From positions 3,782,001-3,846,000 of the forward strand of contig NZ_CP075583.1 in assembly GCF_023509035.1 (NCBI RefSeq): 64,000 nt of DNA, in the 5' to 3' direction. Positions 42,243 through 52,263 of the stretch are shown here, one piece after another; position 1 is the first letter of the stretch, and every line of letters starts with the position of its first letter. This stretch comes from Janthinobacterium lividum. Its GTDB lineage: Bacteria > Pseudomonadota > Gammaproteobacteria > Burkholderiales > Burkholderiaceae_D. Position numbers and translations under genes: made by a program. The notes beneath the pieces were generated by a model that was not told the origin of the DNA, did not search any database, and saw nothing but the letters and a program-made list of their open reading frames with translations.

Positions 42243-44747
42243 ATGGCTTTGCAGCACCGCATCCTTGCACCATTTTCATCAGCGCGACTGACGCTTCATC
42301 CCACCACCGGCGCCGTGCGCGCCGCGCTGGTCCTGCTGCTCGCCGTGGGCGCCGCCGGCACCGGCTTGCCGCAGGTGGCGGTGGCTGCCGAGTCCAGCCC
42401 GGCTGCCACTGTACGCGACTACAGCATTCCCGCCGGCAGCCTGCGCGATGCGCTGTCCACGTTTGCCATCGCCGCCGGGATCAACCTGTCCACCCAGGGC
42501 GTGGCGCTCGACGGCCTGGCGACGCGGGGCTTGCAGGGGCGCCATGGCGTCTCCGCCGGCCTGCAGAAACTGCTGCAGGGCAGCGGCCTGGAAGTGACGG
42601 ACGGTGGCAATGGCAATTATCTGTTGCGCAAGATCAATACCAGCACGGCTGATGGCGGCCTGGCCAGCATGCCCGCCGTGGTCGTCAGCGCCGAGGCGGA
42701 CCGTGCCACGGAAGGCACGGGTTTATATACGGCACGCGCCATGTCGACGGCCACGGGCTTGAACCTGTCGCAGCGCCACACGCCGCAAACGGTCAGCGTG
42801 ATTTCGCGCCAGCAAATGGAAGATTTCGACCTGACCACCTTGCAGGACGTGGCGCGCGCCACGCCCGGCCTGTATGGCAAGACGCAAGGCGTGTCCGACC
42901 AGGAAACCACGTATTTCGCGCGGGGCTTCGCCTTGAGCCACGTGAATGTCGATGGCTTGCCGCTCGATGTCACGGGTTTTAACGAGCGCAACGTCGCCGC
43001 CGACATGCTGATGTACGACCGCGTGGAAGTGGTGCGCGGCGCCACCGGCCTGATGGAAGGGGCGGGCGCGCCGTCGGGCAGCATCAATATGATACGCAAG
43101 CGCCCCACGGCCACGCCCTTGCTGGACGCCTCGGCCCACCTGGGCAGCTGGAAGGACCGGCAATTGACGGTGGACGCCAGCAATGCCCTGAACGCCTCGG
43201 GCAGCGTGCGCGGCAGGGTGGCGGCCAGCTGGCGCGACAGCGAAAGTTTCGTCGACGTGGTCAACAACACCAACGGCACCGTGTATGCGATCGTGGAAGC
43301 GGACCTGACGCCGTCGACCACGGCCGGCATCGGTTTCTCGCGCCAGCACAGCCGCACCGACGGCGTGTTTGTCGGCTTGCCGACCTTGCCCGATGGCCGT
43401 CACATGGACTTGCCACGCTCGACTTTCCTGAACAACGCCGATTCTTTCCAGAAACGCGACAACAACGTGGTCTTCGCCGACCTGGAAACAAAGCTGGAGA
43501 AGGGCTGGCGCAGCCGCTTCGCCATCACGCGCATCGATGCCTCGTCGAGCACGCGCAATACCACCAACAGCCGGGTCGCTGGCGAAACGTTTCTGCTGGA
43601 ACAGTCGGAAACGGGCTGGAAGTACAACACGCAACAAGTGGTGGCGGACTGGCGCTTGAGCGGCCCCGTCACCTGGTTCGGCCGCCAGCATGACGTCATC
43701 GTCGGCGCCAGCTACCGCCATGACGATTCGGAAGCGGCGCAGAGCTGGGAAGGCGCGGAGAAGCGCGTGATCGATATCCGCCACTGGAATCCCCGCGCCT
43801 ACCGCATGACTGGGGCGCCGTTCGAGCCCTACAACTGGGGCCGCAAGACGGACGAGAAGGGTATTTATGCGGCCGGCAACTTCAGCCTGGCCGATCCGTT
43901 GCGCCTGGTGCTGGGCGGGCGCTTCGGCTGGTATGCGCAGGATGTCACGGGCTGGTATGCCACCAACCCCACATGGCGCCGCGACCTGACGGAAAACGCG
44001 AAGTTCACGCCGTATGCGGGCCTGGTCTACGACCTGGACCAGCATCACTCCATGTATGCGAGCGGCACGCAGATATTCCAGCCGCAAAGCGTGCTCGATG
44101 TAAAGGGCAATACCTTGCCGCCTTTGAGCGGCACCAATCTGGAAGTGGGCGTCAAGGGCGAGTATTTCGGCGGCAGGCTCAATGCCAGCGGCGCCTTGTT
44201 CCGCATCAGGCAAAACAACCGCGCCATGGCCGATGAAGTCAATTGCCCGACGGGCGGCGCCATCTATTGCGCCCGCGCGGCCGGACAGGTGCAGAGCGAA
44301 GGCGTCGATCTGCAATTGTCGGGCTCGCCTTTGCCGGGTTGGCAGATCGCGGGCGGCTACACCTATGTATTGGCGAAGTACACGAAGGACAGCGTGGCTG
44401 CCAACATCGGCCAGCGCATCGCCACCGATGAGCCGAAGCAATTGTTCAAGCTGTATACGAATGTGCAGCTGAGCGGCAGCCTGGCGCAATGGAATCTGGG
44501 CGCCTCTGTGACTGCGCAGGACAAGATTTACCGCCGCGACAAGGCTTACCTGACGCAGCAGGGCGGCTACGCCATCTTCGGGCTGACGGCCGGCTACCGT
44601 CTCAGCGAACAGCTGCAGCTGCGCGTGAATGTCGACAACGTGCTCGACCGCCGCTACTACCAGGGACTCGGCTACTCCTGGTCGGGCGGGCTGGAACGCT
44701 ACGGCGCGCCGCGCAGCGTACTTGTCTCGCTGAACTACAAGATGTAA
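42243..44747 (+). CDS. TonB-dependent siderophore receptor with signalling (STN) domain
   Basis: 834 residues. A long signal region (ALVLLLAVGAAGTGLPQVAVA) is followed by the STN domain (YSIPAGSLRDALSTFAIAAG), which contacts FecR-type proteins in cell-surface signalling. The plug has RHTPQTVSVISRQQMEDFDL and RVEVVRGATGLMEGAGAPSG; a 22-strand barrel of the FpvA/FhuE-type siderophore class ends in SVLVSLNYKM. Substrate is probably a ferric hydroxamate or mixed siderophore (inference). It is the third gene after sigma and FecR-type genes and should be their target. Confidence 0.94.
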   Translation: MALQHRILAPFSSARLTLHPTTGAVRAALVLLLAVGAAGTGLPQVAVAAESSPAATVRDYSIPAGSLRDALSTFAIAAGINLSTQGVALDGLATRGLQGRHGVSAGLQKLLQGSGLEVTDGGNGNYLLRKINTSTADGGLASMPAVVVSAEADRATEGTGLYTARAMSTATGLNLSQRHTPQTVSVISRQQMEDFDLTTLQDVARATPGLYGKTQGVSDQETTYFARGFALSHVNVDGLPLDVTGFNERNVAADMLMYDRVEVVRGATGLMEGAGAPSGSINMIRKRPTATPLLDASAHLGSWKDRQLTVDASNALNASGSVRGRVAASWRDSESFVDVVNNTNGTVYAIVEADLTPSTTAGIGFSRQHSRTDGVFVGLPTLPDGRHMDLPRSTFLNNADSFQKRDNNVVFADLETKLEKGWRSRFAITRIDASSSTRNTTNSRVAGETFLLEQSETGWKYNTQQVVADWRLSGPVTWFGRQHDVIVGASYRHDDSEAAQSWEGAEKRVIDIRHWNPRAYRMTGAPFEPYNWGRKTDEKGIYAAGNFSLADPLRLVLGGRFGWYAQDVTGWYATNPTWRRDLTENAKFTPYAGLVYDLDQHHSMYASGTQIFQPQSVLDVKGNTLPPLSGTNLEVGVKGEYFGGRLNASGALFRIRQNNRAMADEVNCPTGGAIYCARAAGQVQSEGVDLQLSGSPLPGWQIAGGYTYVLAKYTKDSVAANIGQRIATDEPKQLFKLYTNVQLSGSLAQWNLGASVTAQDKIYRRDKAYLTQQGGYAIFGLTAGYRLSEQLQLRVNVDNVLDRRYYQGLGYSWSGGLERYGAPRSVLVSLNYKM

Positions 44748-44821
44748 AGGCTGTGCTTGCAGAGCGCGTCCCTCGCGGCGCCTCTGTTACACTGCCGCCG
44801 TCTCCATTTTTTACTGTTCCC

Positions 44822-45190
44822 ATGTCCGCCACACCAGTCCTCACGCCCCTGAAAAGCGCTTTCCAGCAATCGCGCGCCGAGAATAACATCGAGCTGATCC
44901 TGCCCGAACTGCTGGGGGCTCAATTGCACGTCGTCATCGGCGGGCAAAGCGAGCAGATCGACCTGTTCCTCGTGCCGTCGCCCAATCCCGAGCGCCAGTG
45001 CGTGACGGTGGCGGAAGACCCGGCTTTCCTGGCCGGCATCGCGTTCCCCAAGATTCCCGTCACGGGCGCGCAACTGGTCGCTTCGATTCCGCCCGAGATC
45101 GAGATCGTCATCCTGCATGGCGATGGCGCCAATTACCTGACGCGCGAGCAGCTGGCGTGGTTCCGCGGCATGCTGGCGCCAGCCGCTTGA
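44822..45190 (+). CDS. Small protein of unknown function, possibly SseB-like
   Basis: 122 residues, cytoplasmic. It begins TPLKSAFQQSRAENNIELIL, has a strand IDLFLVPSPNPE and an acidic loop, and ends YLTREQLAWFRGML. The layout recalls the SseB N-terminal domain, but I cannot confirm it. It precedes the next gene by 8 bp and is probably co-transcribed. Confidence 0.7.
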   Translation: MSATPVLTPLKSAFQQSRAENNIELILPELLGAQLHVVIGGQSEQIDLFLVPSPNPERQCVTVAEDPAFLAGIAFPKIPVTGAQLVASIPPEIEIVILHGDGANYLTREQLAWFRGMLAPAA

Positions 45191-45198
45191 GCGGAGAT

Positions 45199-45843
45199 AT
45201 GGCGCGCAAGCTGAAAGGGGCGCGCGCGGAGTGGATATGCTTTGCACCAGCCGAGGATGCGGCTGCCCAGGCGGCGTTGATGGCGCATATGCGTCCCGTG
45301 CTGTCGCGCAGCGTGCTGCTGGGCGGCTGCGCCCTGATCCTCGCCTTTATCGGGCAAGCCGTCTGGCGCGACGTGCCGTATGCGGGCGAGGCAGTGTTGT
45401 TCGGTCCGCTGGCGCTGGCCGCCTGGATTGCAGGCCTGGTACTGTTTCCCGGACGCAGTCTGCTCTTTCATGTGGAACTTGACGATGCGGGCCTGTTGCT
45501 GCGGCGCCATGCGCGGCGCCTGCCGGGCTGGGATAAAAGCGTACAGCTGGAGCTGGCGCAGATGCAGCGGGTGGAAGTGGTCAGGTATGGAGGCGCGCTG
45601 CAGGTCTACCGGGCTGCGCCACCGCTTGCGCGCGTGGAGCTGCTGCTCTACACGACCCTCACGGACTGTCCGCTGATCCGCGTGGTGGGCCTGGACTTGC
45701 CCGTGCCGCAGCGCTGGTCGCTGTGCCAGATCAAGGACGAACTCAGCAGCCGCTGTAGACTGGCCGGTATCCCTGTCAGCGAGACTGCTGGCCCGATCAG
45801 CCAGCAATCCGATGCCATCCGCGCGCACTGGCCGCAGGCATAG
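45199..45843 (+). CDS. Membrane protein of unknown function
   Basis: 214 residues. Two adjacent hydrophobic segments (SVLLGGCALILAFIGQAVW; AVLFGPLALAAWIAGLVLF) make a hairpin in the membrane, followed by a soluble beta-rich domain (SLLFHVELDDAGLLLRRHAR) resembling PH-like membrane proteins. CGGAG precedes ATG 45199. It is probably in an operon with the gene before it. Confidence 0.75.
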   Translation: MARKLKGARAEWICFAPAEDAAAQAALMAHMRPVLSRSVLLGGCALILAFIGQAVWRDVPYAGEAVLFGPLALAAWIAGLVLFPGRSLLFHVELDDAGLLLRRHARRLPGWDKSVQLELAQMQRVEVVRYGGALQVYRAAPPLARVELLLYTTLTDCPLIRVVGLDLPVPQRWSLCQIKDELSSRCRLAGIPVSETAGPISQQSDAIRAHWPQA

Positions 45844-46196
45844 GCGGGCCATTGTCGCATCGCCGCCGCAATAACTATCATTTTTGATAACTTTATTGCT
45901 GAAGTCCTATGAATATGTTCGCAAAGCAACTATACTCATGGCTCTTTAAAAAATCATCGTCACGCTGGCGGCCAGACATCCGCGCCAGAGTTCGTACGCA
46001 TTCCGCTTTTTCTCTCTGAACAAGCACTTTTCCCCCGCGCGGCAGGCGCGGGCGTGATGACCGAGCCTTGCCCTGGTCGATTGCTGCCGTTGTCATTTTC
46101 GCTGTGTTGCCGCTTTAGTAAAAGGCGTGGCGCCGGCGCGCGGTGCGCCGTCATGTTTTGCGACGTCACGTTTCACTCACCTTATGCCACGACAGT
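45844..46196. other. Intergenic region before the MHYT hybrid kinase
   Basis: No gene seen. It contains an interrupted hairpin GCAATAA...TATCA-TTTT-TGATA...TTATTGC (45868-45899) that may terminate the upstream gene although no T-run follows, a -10-like TATACT (45931-45936) without a clear -35, and a GC-rich hairpin CCCGCGC-GGCAG-GCGCGGG (46034-46052) that would lie in the leader RNA. Confidence 0.45.
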
Positions 46197-49100
46197 ATGT
46201 TTAGTTCCATGTTTGATGTATCGGACAACACGCTTGCCTATATCTATGGCACGCACAATGTCTGGCTGGTGCTGTTTTCCATCGGCATCGCCATTTTCGC
46301 CTCGTTCATGGCCCTGCAGATCGCCGGCATGGCGCGTAGCAGCGAGCGCGGCTTCCAGCGCCAGACGGCCATCATCACGGGCGCCATCGCGCTCGGCGGC
46401 GGCATCTGGTCGATGCACTTCATCGGCATGCTGGCCTTCGATATCTGCACGCGAGTTTCCTTCGACCCCGGCCTGACCCTGCTGTCCATGCTGCCCGGCG
46501 TGGCCGCTTCGTGGGTGGCGCTGCACTTGCTGGCGCGTCCGCGCATCAACTGGCGGCAACTGGTGGTGGGTGGCGTGCTGGTGGGCGTGGGCATCGGTTC
46601 CATGCATTACAGCGGCATGGCCGCCATGCTAACTTCGCTGACCCTGCATTACCAGCCGTGGCTGTTCGCGCTGTCGCTGGTGGTGGCCGTCACCATGGCC
46701 ATGCTGGCGCTGTGGATACGCTTCGGCCTGAACGCCATGCGCCAGCGCTTGAGCCCCCTGGCATCCTTGCTGGTCAGCAGCGTCGTCATGGGCCTGGCCA
46801 TTTCCGGCATGCATTACACGGGCATGCTGGCGGCGCGCTTTTCCGGTACGCCCACGGCAGGCGAGAATACGATTACGGTTCAGGCCTCGTTCGTGGCCCT
46901 GGCCGTGGCCCTGATCACCGTCACCCTGACCGTCTTCGTGGCCGCCGCGAACGGCTTGCTGCGTTACCGCCAGCTGCTGGGCCACGCCAGCGTCAGCGAA
47001 TCGCGCCTGCGCGCCATCGTCGACACGGCGGCCGATGGTCTGATCACCATCGATGGTCAGGGCAAGGTACGTTCCTTCAATCCCGCCGCGGAAAGCCTGT
47101 TTGGCTGGCGCGAAGCTGACATCGTGGGGCGCGACGCCAGCGTGCTGCTGCAGCCGGCCGACGCGGTCGAATACGAGGGCTATCTGCGCGATTACCTGGA
47201 GACGGGCGCCTCGCGCATCCTCGACAGCGGACGCGAACTCGATGGCTGCCACAAGGATGGCGCCGTGCTGCCCATGCGCGTGGCGATCGGCAAGATCGAC
47301 ACGCCGGGCCAGCCCCTGTTCGTGGCTTTTGTCACGGACATGCGTTCGTCGCGCAGCATGGAGCAGGCGCTGAAGGACAGCGAGCGTCAGTACCGCACCC
47401 TGATCCGCAATATCCCCGGCGTGTCCTTCCACTGCAGCTACGCGCCCGCATGGCAGATGATTTTCATCAGCGATGCCGTTTTCAACCTGACGGGCTGGAT
47501 GCCGCAGGATTTCATCGAAGGGCGGGTCAGGCTGTTCGACCTCGTGCATCCGGACGACCGCCAGCGCGTCAACGACACCTGCGTGCAGGCGGCTGGCGAG
47601 AAGCGCGATTTCGAGAACGTCTACCGCATGATTCACCGCGACGGGCGCGAACGCTGGGTGCGCGAAAGCAGCGGCCCCGTGCTCGATAACGATGGCGTGG
47701 TGCGCTGGGTCGATGGTGTCATCCTCGACATCACGGAAAGCGAATTGCGCAACGCCGAATACGAAGGCAAGGTGACGGCCATCTCGCGCGCGATGGCCGT
47801 CATCGAGTTCGACCTGCAGGGACGCATCCTGGCGGCCAACGAGAACTTCCTCAACCTGGTCGGCTACCGGCTCGACGACGTGCTGGGCCTGCACCACAGC
47901 ATCTTCTGCGAACCGGGTTACGTGACTTCGCCGGACTATATGGCGTTCTGGCAGCACCTGGCGCAGGGTGAATTCAATACCGGCGAGTACAAGCGCATCG
48001 ACAAATATGGCCAGGAAGTGTGGATACAGGCCTCGTACAACCCGATCTTCAACACGGACGGCAAGCCGTTCAAGGTGGTCAAGCTGGCCACCGACGTCAG
48101 CGAACGGCGCGCCATGCAGGAAAACCTGCGCGCGGCTAAAGACCGCGCCGAGCTGGCCGCCGAATCGAAGACCAGCTTCCTGGCCAATATGAGCCATGAA
48201 ATCCGCACGCCGATGAACGCCATCATCGGTTTTACGGAAGTGCTGCTGGGGACCGCCCTGGACAGCCTGCAGCGCCGCCACCTGGGCACGGTGCGCCAGT
48301 CCGCCCGTTCTCTGCTCGAGCTGCTTAACGACATCCTCGACATGGCCAAGCTGGAAAAAGGCGCCACCGAACTGGAACTGGTGGACTTTTCGCTGCCTGA
48401 CTTGGTCGACCACGTGGCCGCGTCGCTGCGCATCACGGCGCATGCGCGCGACCTGGTGCTGCATGTGGATGTCGATCCCGGCATGGGCCAGTTCTTCCTG
48501 GGCGACGCGCGCCGGGTACAGCAGGTACTGACGAATCTGATCGGCAACGCCGTCAAGTTCACGGAAGTGGGCCATGTGCGCGTGGCCGTCGGCACGCAGG
48601 GCGAGCAGGTGCATATCGCCGTGCACGACACGGGCATCGGCATCCCCGCCGACCGCCTGGATAAAATCTTTGCTCCCTTTACGCAAGCCGATTCCTCGAT
48701 GAGCCGCCGCTTTGGCGGCACGGGCCTGGGCACGACGATTTCACTGCAATTGGTCGAACTGATGGGGGGCACCATCACGGTGGAAAGCACCCTGGGCGTG
48801 GGCAGCGTGTTCCACGTGCTGCTGCCGCTGGCGCCGGGCAAGGCCGTGGCGCGCCGCAGCGAGCAGCCCGTGGTGGCCTTGCCTCCGCTGCGCATCCTGG
48901 CGGCCGACGACGTGCCGCAGAATGTGGAGTTGCTCCTGATCAGCCTGGGCGCGGCCGGCCACCAGGTGATCGCCGCCAGCGATGGCGAGAGCGCCGTGCG
49001 TGAGTTCAGCAAGGGCAGCTTCGATATCGTCCTGATGGACGTGCAGATGCCGCGCATGGATGGCCTGGAAGCGACGCGCCTGATCCGCGTGCACGAGCGC

Positions 49101-49907
49101 GAACAGGGCCTGAAGGCGACGCCCATCATCGCCCTGACGGCCAGCGTGCTGGAACAGGACCGGCGCGCCGCGCAGACGGCCGGCATGAACGGCTTTGCTT
49201 CGAAGCCGCTGGAGATGCACAAGCTGACGGCGGAAATCGCCCGCCTGCTCGATATCGCCGTGGTCATGCCGCCGCCGGCGGCCGGCGCGGCGGCGCGTGC
49301 CGCCGCTGGCCAGGTGGACTGGCAGCGCGGCGTCGCCCTGTGGGGCGGCCGCGAGGCCTTGCAGCGCGCCATTGCGCGCTTCGTGCAGGCCAATGGCGAC
49401 TGCGCCGCCATGCTGGCGGCGGAACTGGAACGCGGCGGCAGCAGCGTGGCGGGCCATTTGCTGCACCGTATCAAGGGCGCGGCGGGCAATCTGTGCCTGG
49501 TGCAGGTCGAAAGCCTGCTGGGGCGCATCGAGCAAGCCATCGCGCGCCAGCTGCCGGTGACCGAATTACTGGTGCAACTGGCGGCCGCCTTCATGGCCCT
49601 GGCCGGCGAGCTGGAGGCGGGCGCCGAGGCGCCTTTGGTGCCGGCGGCCGAGGCACTCGCCAGCGCGTCGCTCGATGCCTCCGCCTTTGGTGCCTTGCTG
49701 CGGCAAGCCATCGCCAGCCTGGAAGGCGGGCAGCTGGACGACGCCTTGATGGCGCAGATCGCCGCCATGCTGGCGCCGCACGGCCAACAGCAGCGACTGC
49801 AGGCGCTGGCCAGTGCCATCGACGACTTTGAATTTGCGCGCGCCGCGGGCGTGCTGCGCCAGTTGCTGGCGTGGCTGGATGCGCCGGCGCCCGCCGACCT
49901 TTCCTGA
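46197..49907 (+). CDS. MHYT-PAS hybrid histidine kinase with receiver and HPt domains
   Basis: About 1236 residues. The N-terminal 270 residues are a seven-helix MHYT sensor with repeats SMHFIGMLAF, SMHYSGMAAM and GMHYTGMLAARF, proposed to bind copper and sense O2, CO or NO. Three PAS domains follow (IVDTAADGLITIDGQG; LIRNIPGVSFHC; AMAVIEFDLQGRILAANENF). Then HisKA NMSHEIRTPMNAIIGF, HATPase (DTGIGI, GTGLGTTISLQL), a receiver (IVLMDVQMPRMDGLEA) and a C-terminal HPt (HLLHRIKGAAGN). All steps of a phosphorelay are in one chain. ATG 46197 or 46209 starts it. The HD-GYP gene starts 13 bp after its stop. Confidence 0.92.
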   Translation: MFSSMFDVSDNTLAYIYGTHNVWLVLFSIGIAIFASFMALQIAGMARSSERGFQRQTAIITGAIALGGGIWSMHFIGMLAFDICTRVSFDPGLTLLSMLPGVAASWVALHLLARPRINWRQLVVGGVLVGVGIGSMHYSGMAAMLTSLTLHYQPWLFALSLVVAVTMAMLALWIRFGLNAMRQRLSPLASLLVSSVVMGLAISGMHYTGMLAARFSGTPTAGENTITVQASFVALAVALITVTLTVFVAAANGLLRYRQLLGHASVSESRLRAIVDTAADGLITIDGQGKVRSFNPAAESLFGWREADIVGRDASVLLQPADAVEYEGYLRDYLETGASRILDSGRELDGCHKDGAVLPMRVAIGKIDTPGQPLFVAFVTDMRSSRSMEQALKDSERQYRTLIRNIPGVSFHCSYAPAWQMIFISDAVFNLTGWMPQDFIEGRVRLFDLVHPDDRQRVNDTCVQAAGEKRDFENVYRMIHRDGRERWVRESSGPVLDNDGVVRWVDGVILDITESELRNAEYEGKVTAISRAMAVIEFDLQGRILAANENFLNLVGYRLDDVLGLHHSIFCEPGYVTSPDYMAFWQHLAQGEFNTGEYKRIDKYGQEVWIQASYNPIFNTDGKPFKVVKLATDVSERRAMQENLRAAKDRAELAAESKTSFLANMSHEIRTPMNAIIGFTEVLLGTALDSLQRRHLGTVRQSARSLLELLNDILDMAKLEKGATELELVDFSLPDLVDHVAASLRITAHARDLVLHVDVDPGMGQFFLGDARRVQQVLTNLIGNAVKFTEVGHVRVAVGTQGEQVHIAVHDTGIGIPADRLDKIFAPFTQADSSMSRRFGGTGLGTTISLQLVELMGGTITVESTLGVGSVFHVLLPLAPGKAVARRSEQPVVALPPLRILAADDVPQNVELLLISLGAAGHQVIAASDGESAVREFSKGSFDIVLMDVQMPRMDGLEATRLIRVHEREQGLKATPIIALTASVLEQDRRAAQTAGMNGFASKPLEMHKLTAEIARLLDIAVVMPPPAAGAAARAAAGQVDWQRGVALWGGREALQRAIARFVQANGDCAAMLAAELERGGSSVAGHLLHRIKGAAGNLCLVQVESLLGRIEQAIARQLPVTELLVQLAAAFMALAGELEAGAEAPLVPAAEALASASLDASAFGALLRQAIASLEGGQLDDALMAQIAAMLAPHGQQQRLQALASAIDDFEFARAAGVLRQLLAWLDAPAPADLS

Positions 49908-49920
49908 TATTGGGCTACAG

Positions 49921-50916
49921 ATGACCTTACACGAAGACAAACCGATCCTGCTGCTGGTCGATGATGAAGCGACGAATCTGCAGGTGCTGCGCCAGATTCT
50001 GCAGGACGACTACCGCCTGCTGTATGCGAAGGACGGCGAGAAGGCGCTGGAACTGGCGCAGAACAACCCCGTCGAACTGATCCTGCTCGACATTATGATG
50101 CCCGCCATGACGGGCTATGAAGTGTGTCGCCAGCTCAAGGCCATGCCGGTCACGGCTCCGATTCCCGTCATTTTCGTCACCGCCCTGTGCGACGTGAAGG
50201 ACGAGGCGGACGGTTTTGACGCGGGCGCCGTCGACTACATCACGAAACCCGTCAGCCCGCCCATCGTGCGCGCACGCGTGCGCACGCATTTGTCGCTGGT
50301 CGACGCCGAGGAATTGCGCCGCTCGCGCCTGCAGGTGATCCAGACCCTTGGGCAGGCGGCCGAATACAAGGATAACGAAACGGGCATGCACGTCATCCGC
50401 ATGAGCTATTACGCGCGCCAACTGGCGCTGGCGGCCGGCTACAGCGCGGGCAGGGCGGAAGACCTGCTCAACGCGGCACCGATGCACGACGTGGGCAAGA
50501 TCGGCATTCCCGACGCCATCCTGCAAAAGCCGGGCAAGCTCGATGCGGACGAATGGCAAGTCATGCGCAGCCATGCGGAAATCGGCGCGGCCATCATCGG
50601 CGAGCATGCGGGCGGCCTGCTGAAAATGGCGCGCACCATCGCCCTCACGCATCACGAGAAATGGGATGGCAGCGGCTATCCGCAAGGCTTGAAAGGCGAG
50701 GAAATCCCCCATGAGGGCCGCATCGTCGCCATCGCCGACGTCTTCGACGCGCTCACCAGCGAACGCCCGTACAAGCCCGCCTGGACGGTGTCGGACGCGA
50801 TCGCCACCATGCAGCGCGACAGTGGCACGCATTTCGACCCGGACCTGCTGGCGTTGTTTGTCGAACACTTGCCGGCCATGCTGGAGATCAAGGACAAGTG
50901 GCGCGAGCCGGTGTAG
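49921..50916 (+). CDS. HD-GYP response regulator (RpfG-like c-di-GMP phosphodiesterase)
   Basis: 331 residues. Receiver domain first (ILLLVDDEATNLQVLRQIL, ILLDIMMPAMTG with the phospho-Asp, ITKPVSP), then an HD-GYP domain with MHDVGKIGIPDAIL and HHEKWDGSGYPQGLKGEEIP. HD-GYP proteins hydrolyse cyclic di-GMP and lower biofilm-promoting signals. Directly following the MHYT hybrid kinase, it is the expected output of that kinase, possibly through the HPt domain. Confidence 0.94.
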   Translation: MTLHEDKPILLLVDDEATNLQVLRQILQDDYRLLYAKDGEKALELAQNNPVELILLDIMMPAMTGYEVCRQLKAMPVTAPIPVIFVTALCDVKDEADGFDAGAVDYITKPVSPPIVRARVRTHLSLVDAEELRRSRLQVIQTLGQAAEYKDNETGMHVIRMSYYARQLALAAGYSAGRAEDLLNAAPMHDVGKIGIPDAILQKPGKLDADEWQVMRSHAEIGAAIIGEHAGGLLKMARTIALTHHEKWDGSGYPQGLKGEEIPHEGRIVAIADVFDALTSERPYKPAWTVSDAIATMQRDSGTHFDPDLLALFVEHLPAMLEIKDKWREPV

Positions 50917-50927
50917 GGAGTATCAGG

Positions 50928-51608
50928 TCAGGGTGGGTTTACGCGCAGGCGATCGGCCAGCAACTGTGCATACACAGGGCTGTCGCCGAATGCCAGCTGT
51001 GAGCACGCCATGGCCTGGCCCAAGGTTGCCATGTGGCGCGAGGAAAGGGCATATGCAAGTTTGCCGGGCTGGCGGCGCGATGGATACATGAAGCCGTGAA
51101 TCGCGCCTGCCTCTTGCGCAATGATCTGATCCAGTTGCCAGCCCAGCCATTGGCACCAGTCGTGATCAGGGCTGTGCAATTGGTCAAAAATGCCCAGCCG
51201 GCTGGCGGCCAGCCCTGTCAGGTCGAGCAATTGCAGCGGGGCGCTGAATGACAAGGTTGCGATCAGCGCTTGTTCCGCCTTGTGCGCGATGTGAAACGTG
51301 CCCGCGCGCGTGGCGTCGTTGCAGCAAAGCCGGGCTTCCCAGGCAGCCGTGTAGGCATCGTCCGCAATATATACCCAGTGATAGGGGAAACCGTCCGGGC
51401 CATCCAGCTCGGCAGGTGGGCCGAAGCGATAGGTGCGTTCAACCTTCGCCGGCCAGATGGATGCCTCGTTCCACGCTGCGCGTATCAGGGCCTGGCCCGA
51501 TTGAATGGTGACAATATTGCTTAATAATTCCGTGCGCAGCGATTCGAGCGCTGGCAGATGTGCCGCCATTTCTGGCGGGACGGGTGTTGCTATCAGATGA
51601 TGCGCCAT
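50928..51608 (-). CDS. RES-domain toxin (NAD+-depleting family)
   Basis: 226 residues with RES-type features: TYRFGPPAELDGP, HWVYIADDAYTAAWEARL (the Tyr/Glu segment), strand ALIATLSFSAPLQLLDLTG and IHGFMYPSRRQPG (Arg-Ser region). RES proteins with an Xre-type partner degrade NAD+ and stop growth. The ATG at 51608 follows the preceding gene's stop by one base. The N-terminal 60 residues are longer than in minimal RES toxins. Distant from canonical members, so this is a motif-level call. Confidence 0.8.
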   Translation of the reverse strand: MAHHLIATPVPPEMAAHLPALESLRTELLSNIVTIQSGQALIRAAWNEASIWPAKVERTYRFGPPAELDGPDGFPYHWVYIADDAYTAAWEARLCCNDATRAGTFHIAHKAEQALIATLSFSAPLQLLDLTGLAASRLGIFDQLHSPDHDWCQWLGWQLDQIIAQEAGAIHGFMYPSRRQPGKLAYALSSRHMATLGQAMACSQLAFGDSPVYAQLLADRLRVNPP

Positions 51609-51609
51609 G

Positions 51610-52254
51610 CTAGCCTATGATATCGGCCATGCCCCTGTGCTGCCACGTTGCCGCCGCAATAACCTTGCGGACCCTCTCGCGTGCCGGCAGATCCAGCAGC
51701 GCTTGCTGACTGGGATGTATCTCGGCCCGCGTTTCAAACGATTTGCCTGCAAGCATTTCTGCCGGGGACAGTTCGTTGAATTCATCGGCACTGCTGATCC
51801 AGAAGGCATGGATTTCACTACTCGGCTGGTCGGCAAGAATAGCCAGCGCCGGCGCAATCAGTTCCGGCACCGGCTGGACAAATTGCCAAGCCGGAAACTC
51901 CTTGCCGATACTGCGCCCTTTTGGTGTCACGCAATAAAACCGCTTGCTTTCCACCGCGCGATACAGTGACGCCTGCGAAAGCGCCACCCATCCCTGTTCG
52001 ATCACATCCGAAACCTTGAGTTTTGACACGGGAAGCTGGACCGGTATGGCTGACGGTGCGGCGCCCAGAGAGGCGCGTGCTTCACTCAGCGCACGCCTGG
52101 CCAGATCGATCATGTGGCTACGCTCGGGACCTTGCGCCAGAATATCGAGGCGCGCGGCCACGAGCTGCGAGAATTGCTCAACCACCCGAAGGTCGTTGTC
52201 TGTCAATTTCCGATGCTCGGGCGCCAGAACGTCATGATCCAGATTCGGTGTCAT
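51610..52254 (-). CDS. Xre/MbcA/ParS-type antitoxin, divergent long form
   Basis: 214 residues. The middle and C-terminal part resemble antitoxins paired with RES toxins (WQFVQPVPELIAPALAILAD, IHAFWISSADEFNELSPAEM). A helical region with a possible HTH (VSDVIEQGWVALSQASLYRA) precedes it. At 214 residues it is longer than the usual 130-150. AGGAAG precedes ATG 52254. The stop lies one base before the RES start, so the two are tightly coupled; the unknown gene upstream ends 9 bases away. Expected to bind and neutralise the toxin and repress the operon. Confidence 0.78.
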   Translation of the reverse strand: MTPNLDHDVLAPEHRKLTDNDLRVVEQFSQLVAARLDILAQGPERSHMIDLARRALSEARASLGAAPSAIPVQLPVSKLKVSDVIEQGWVALSQASLYRAVESKRFYCVTPKGRSIGKEFPAWQFVQPVPELIAPALAILADQPSSEIHAFWISSADEFNELSPAEMLAGKSFETRAEIHPSQQALLDLPARERVRKVIAAATWQHRGMADIIG

Positions 52255-52263
52255 CTTGCTTCC

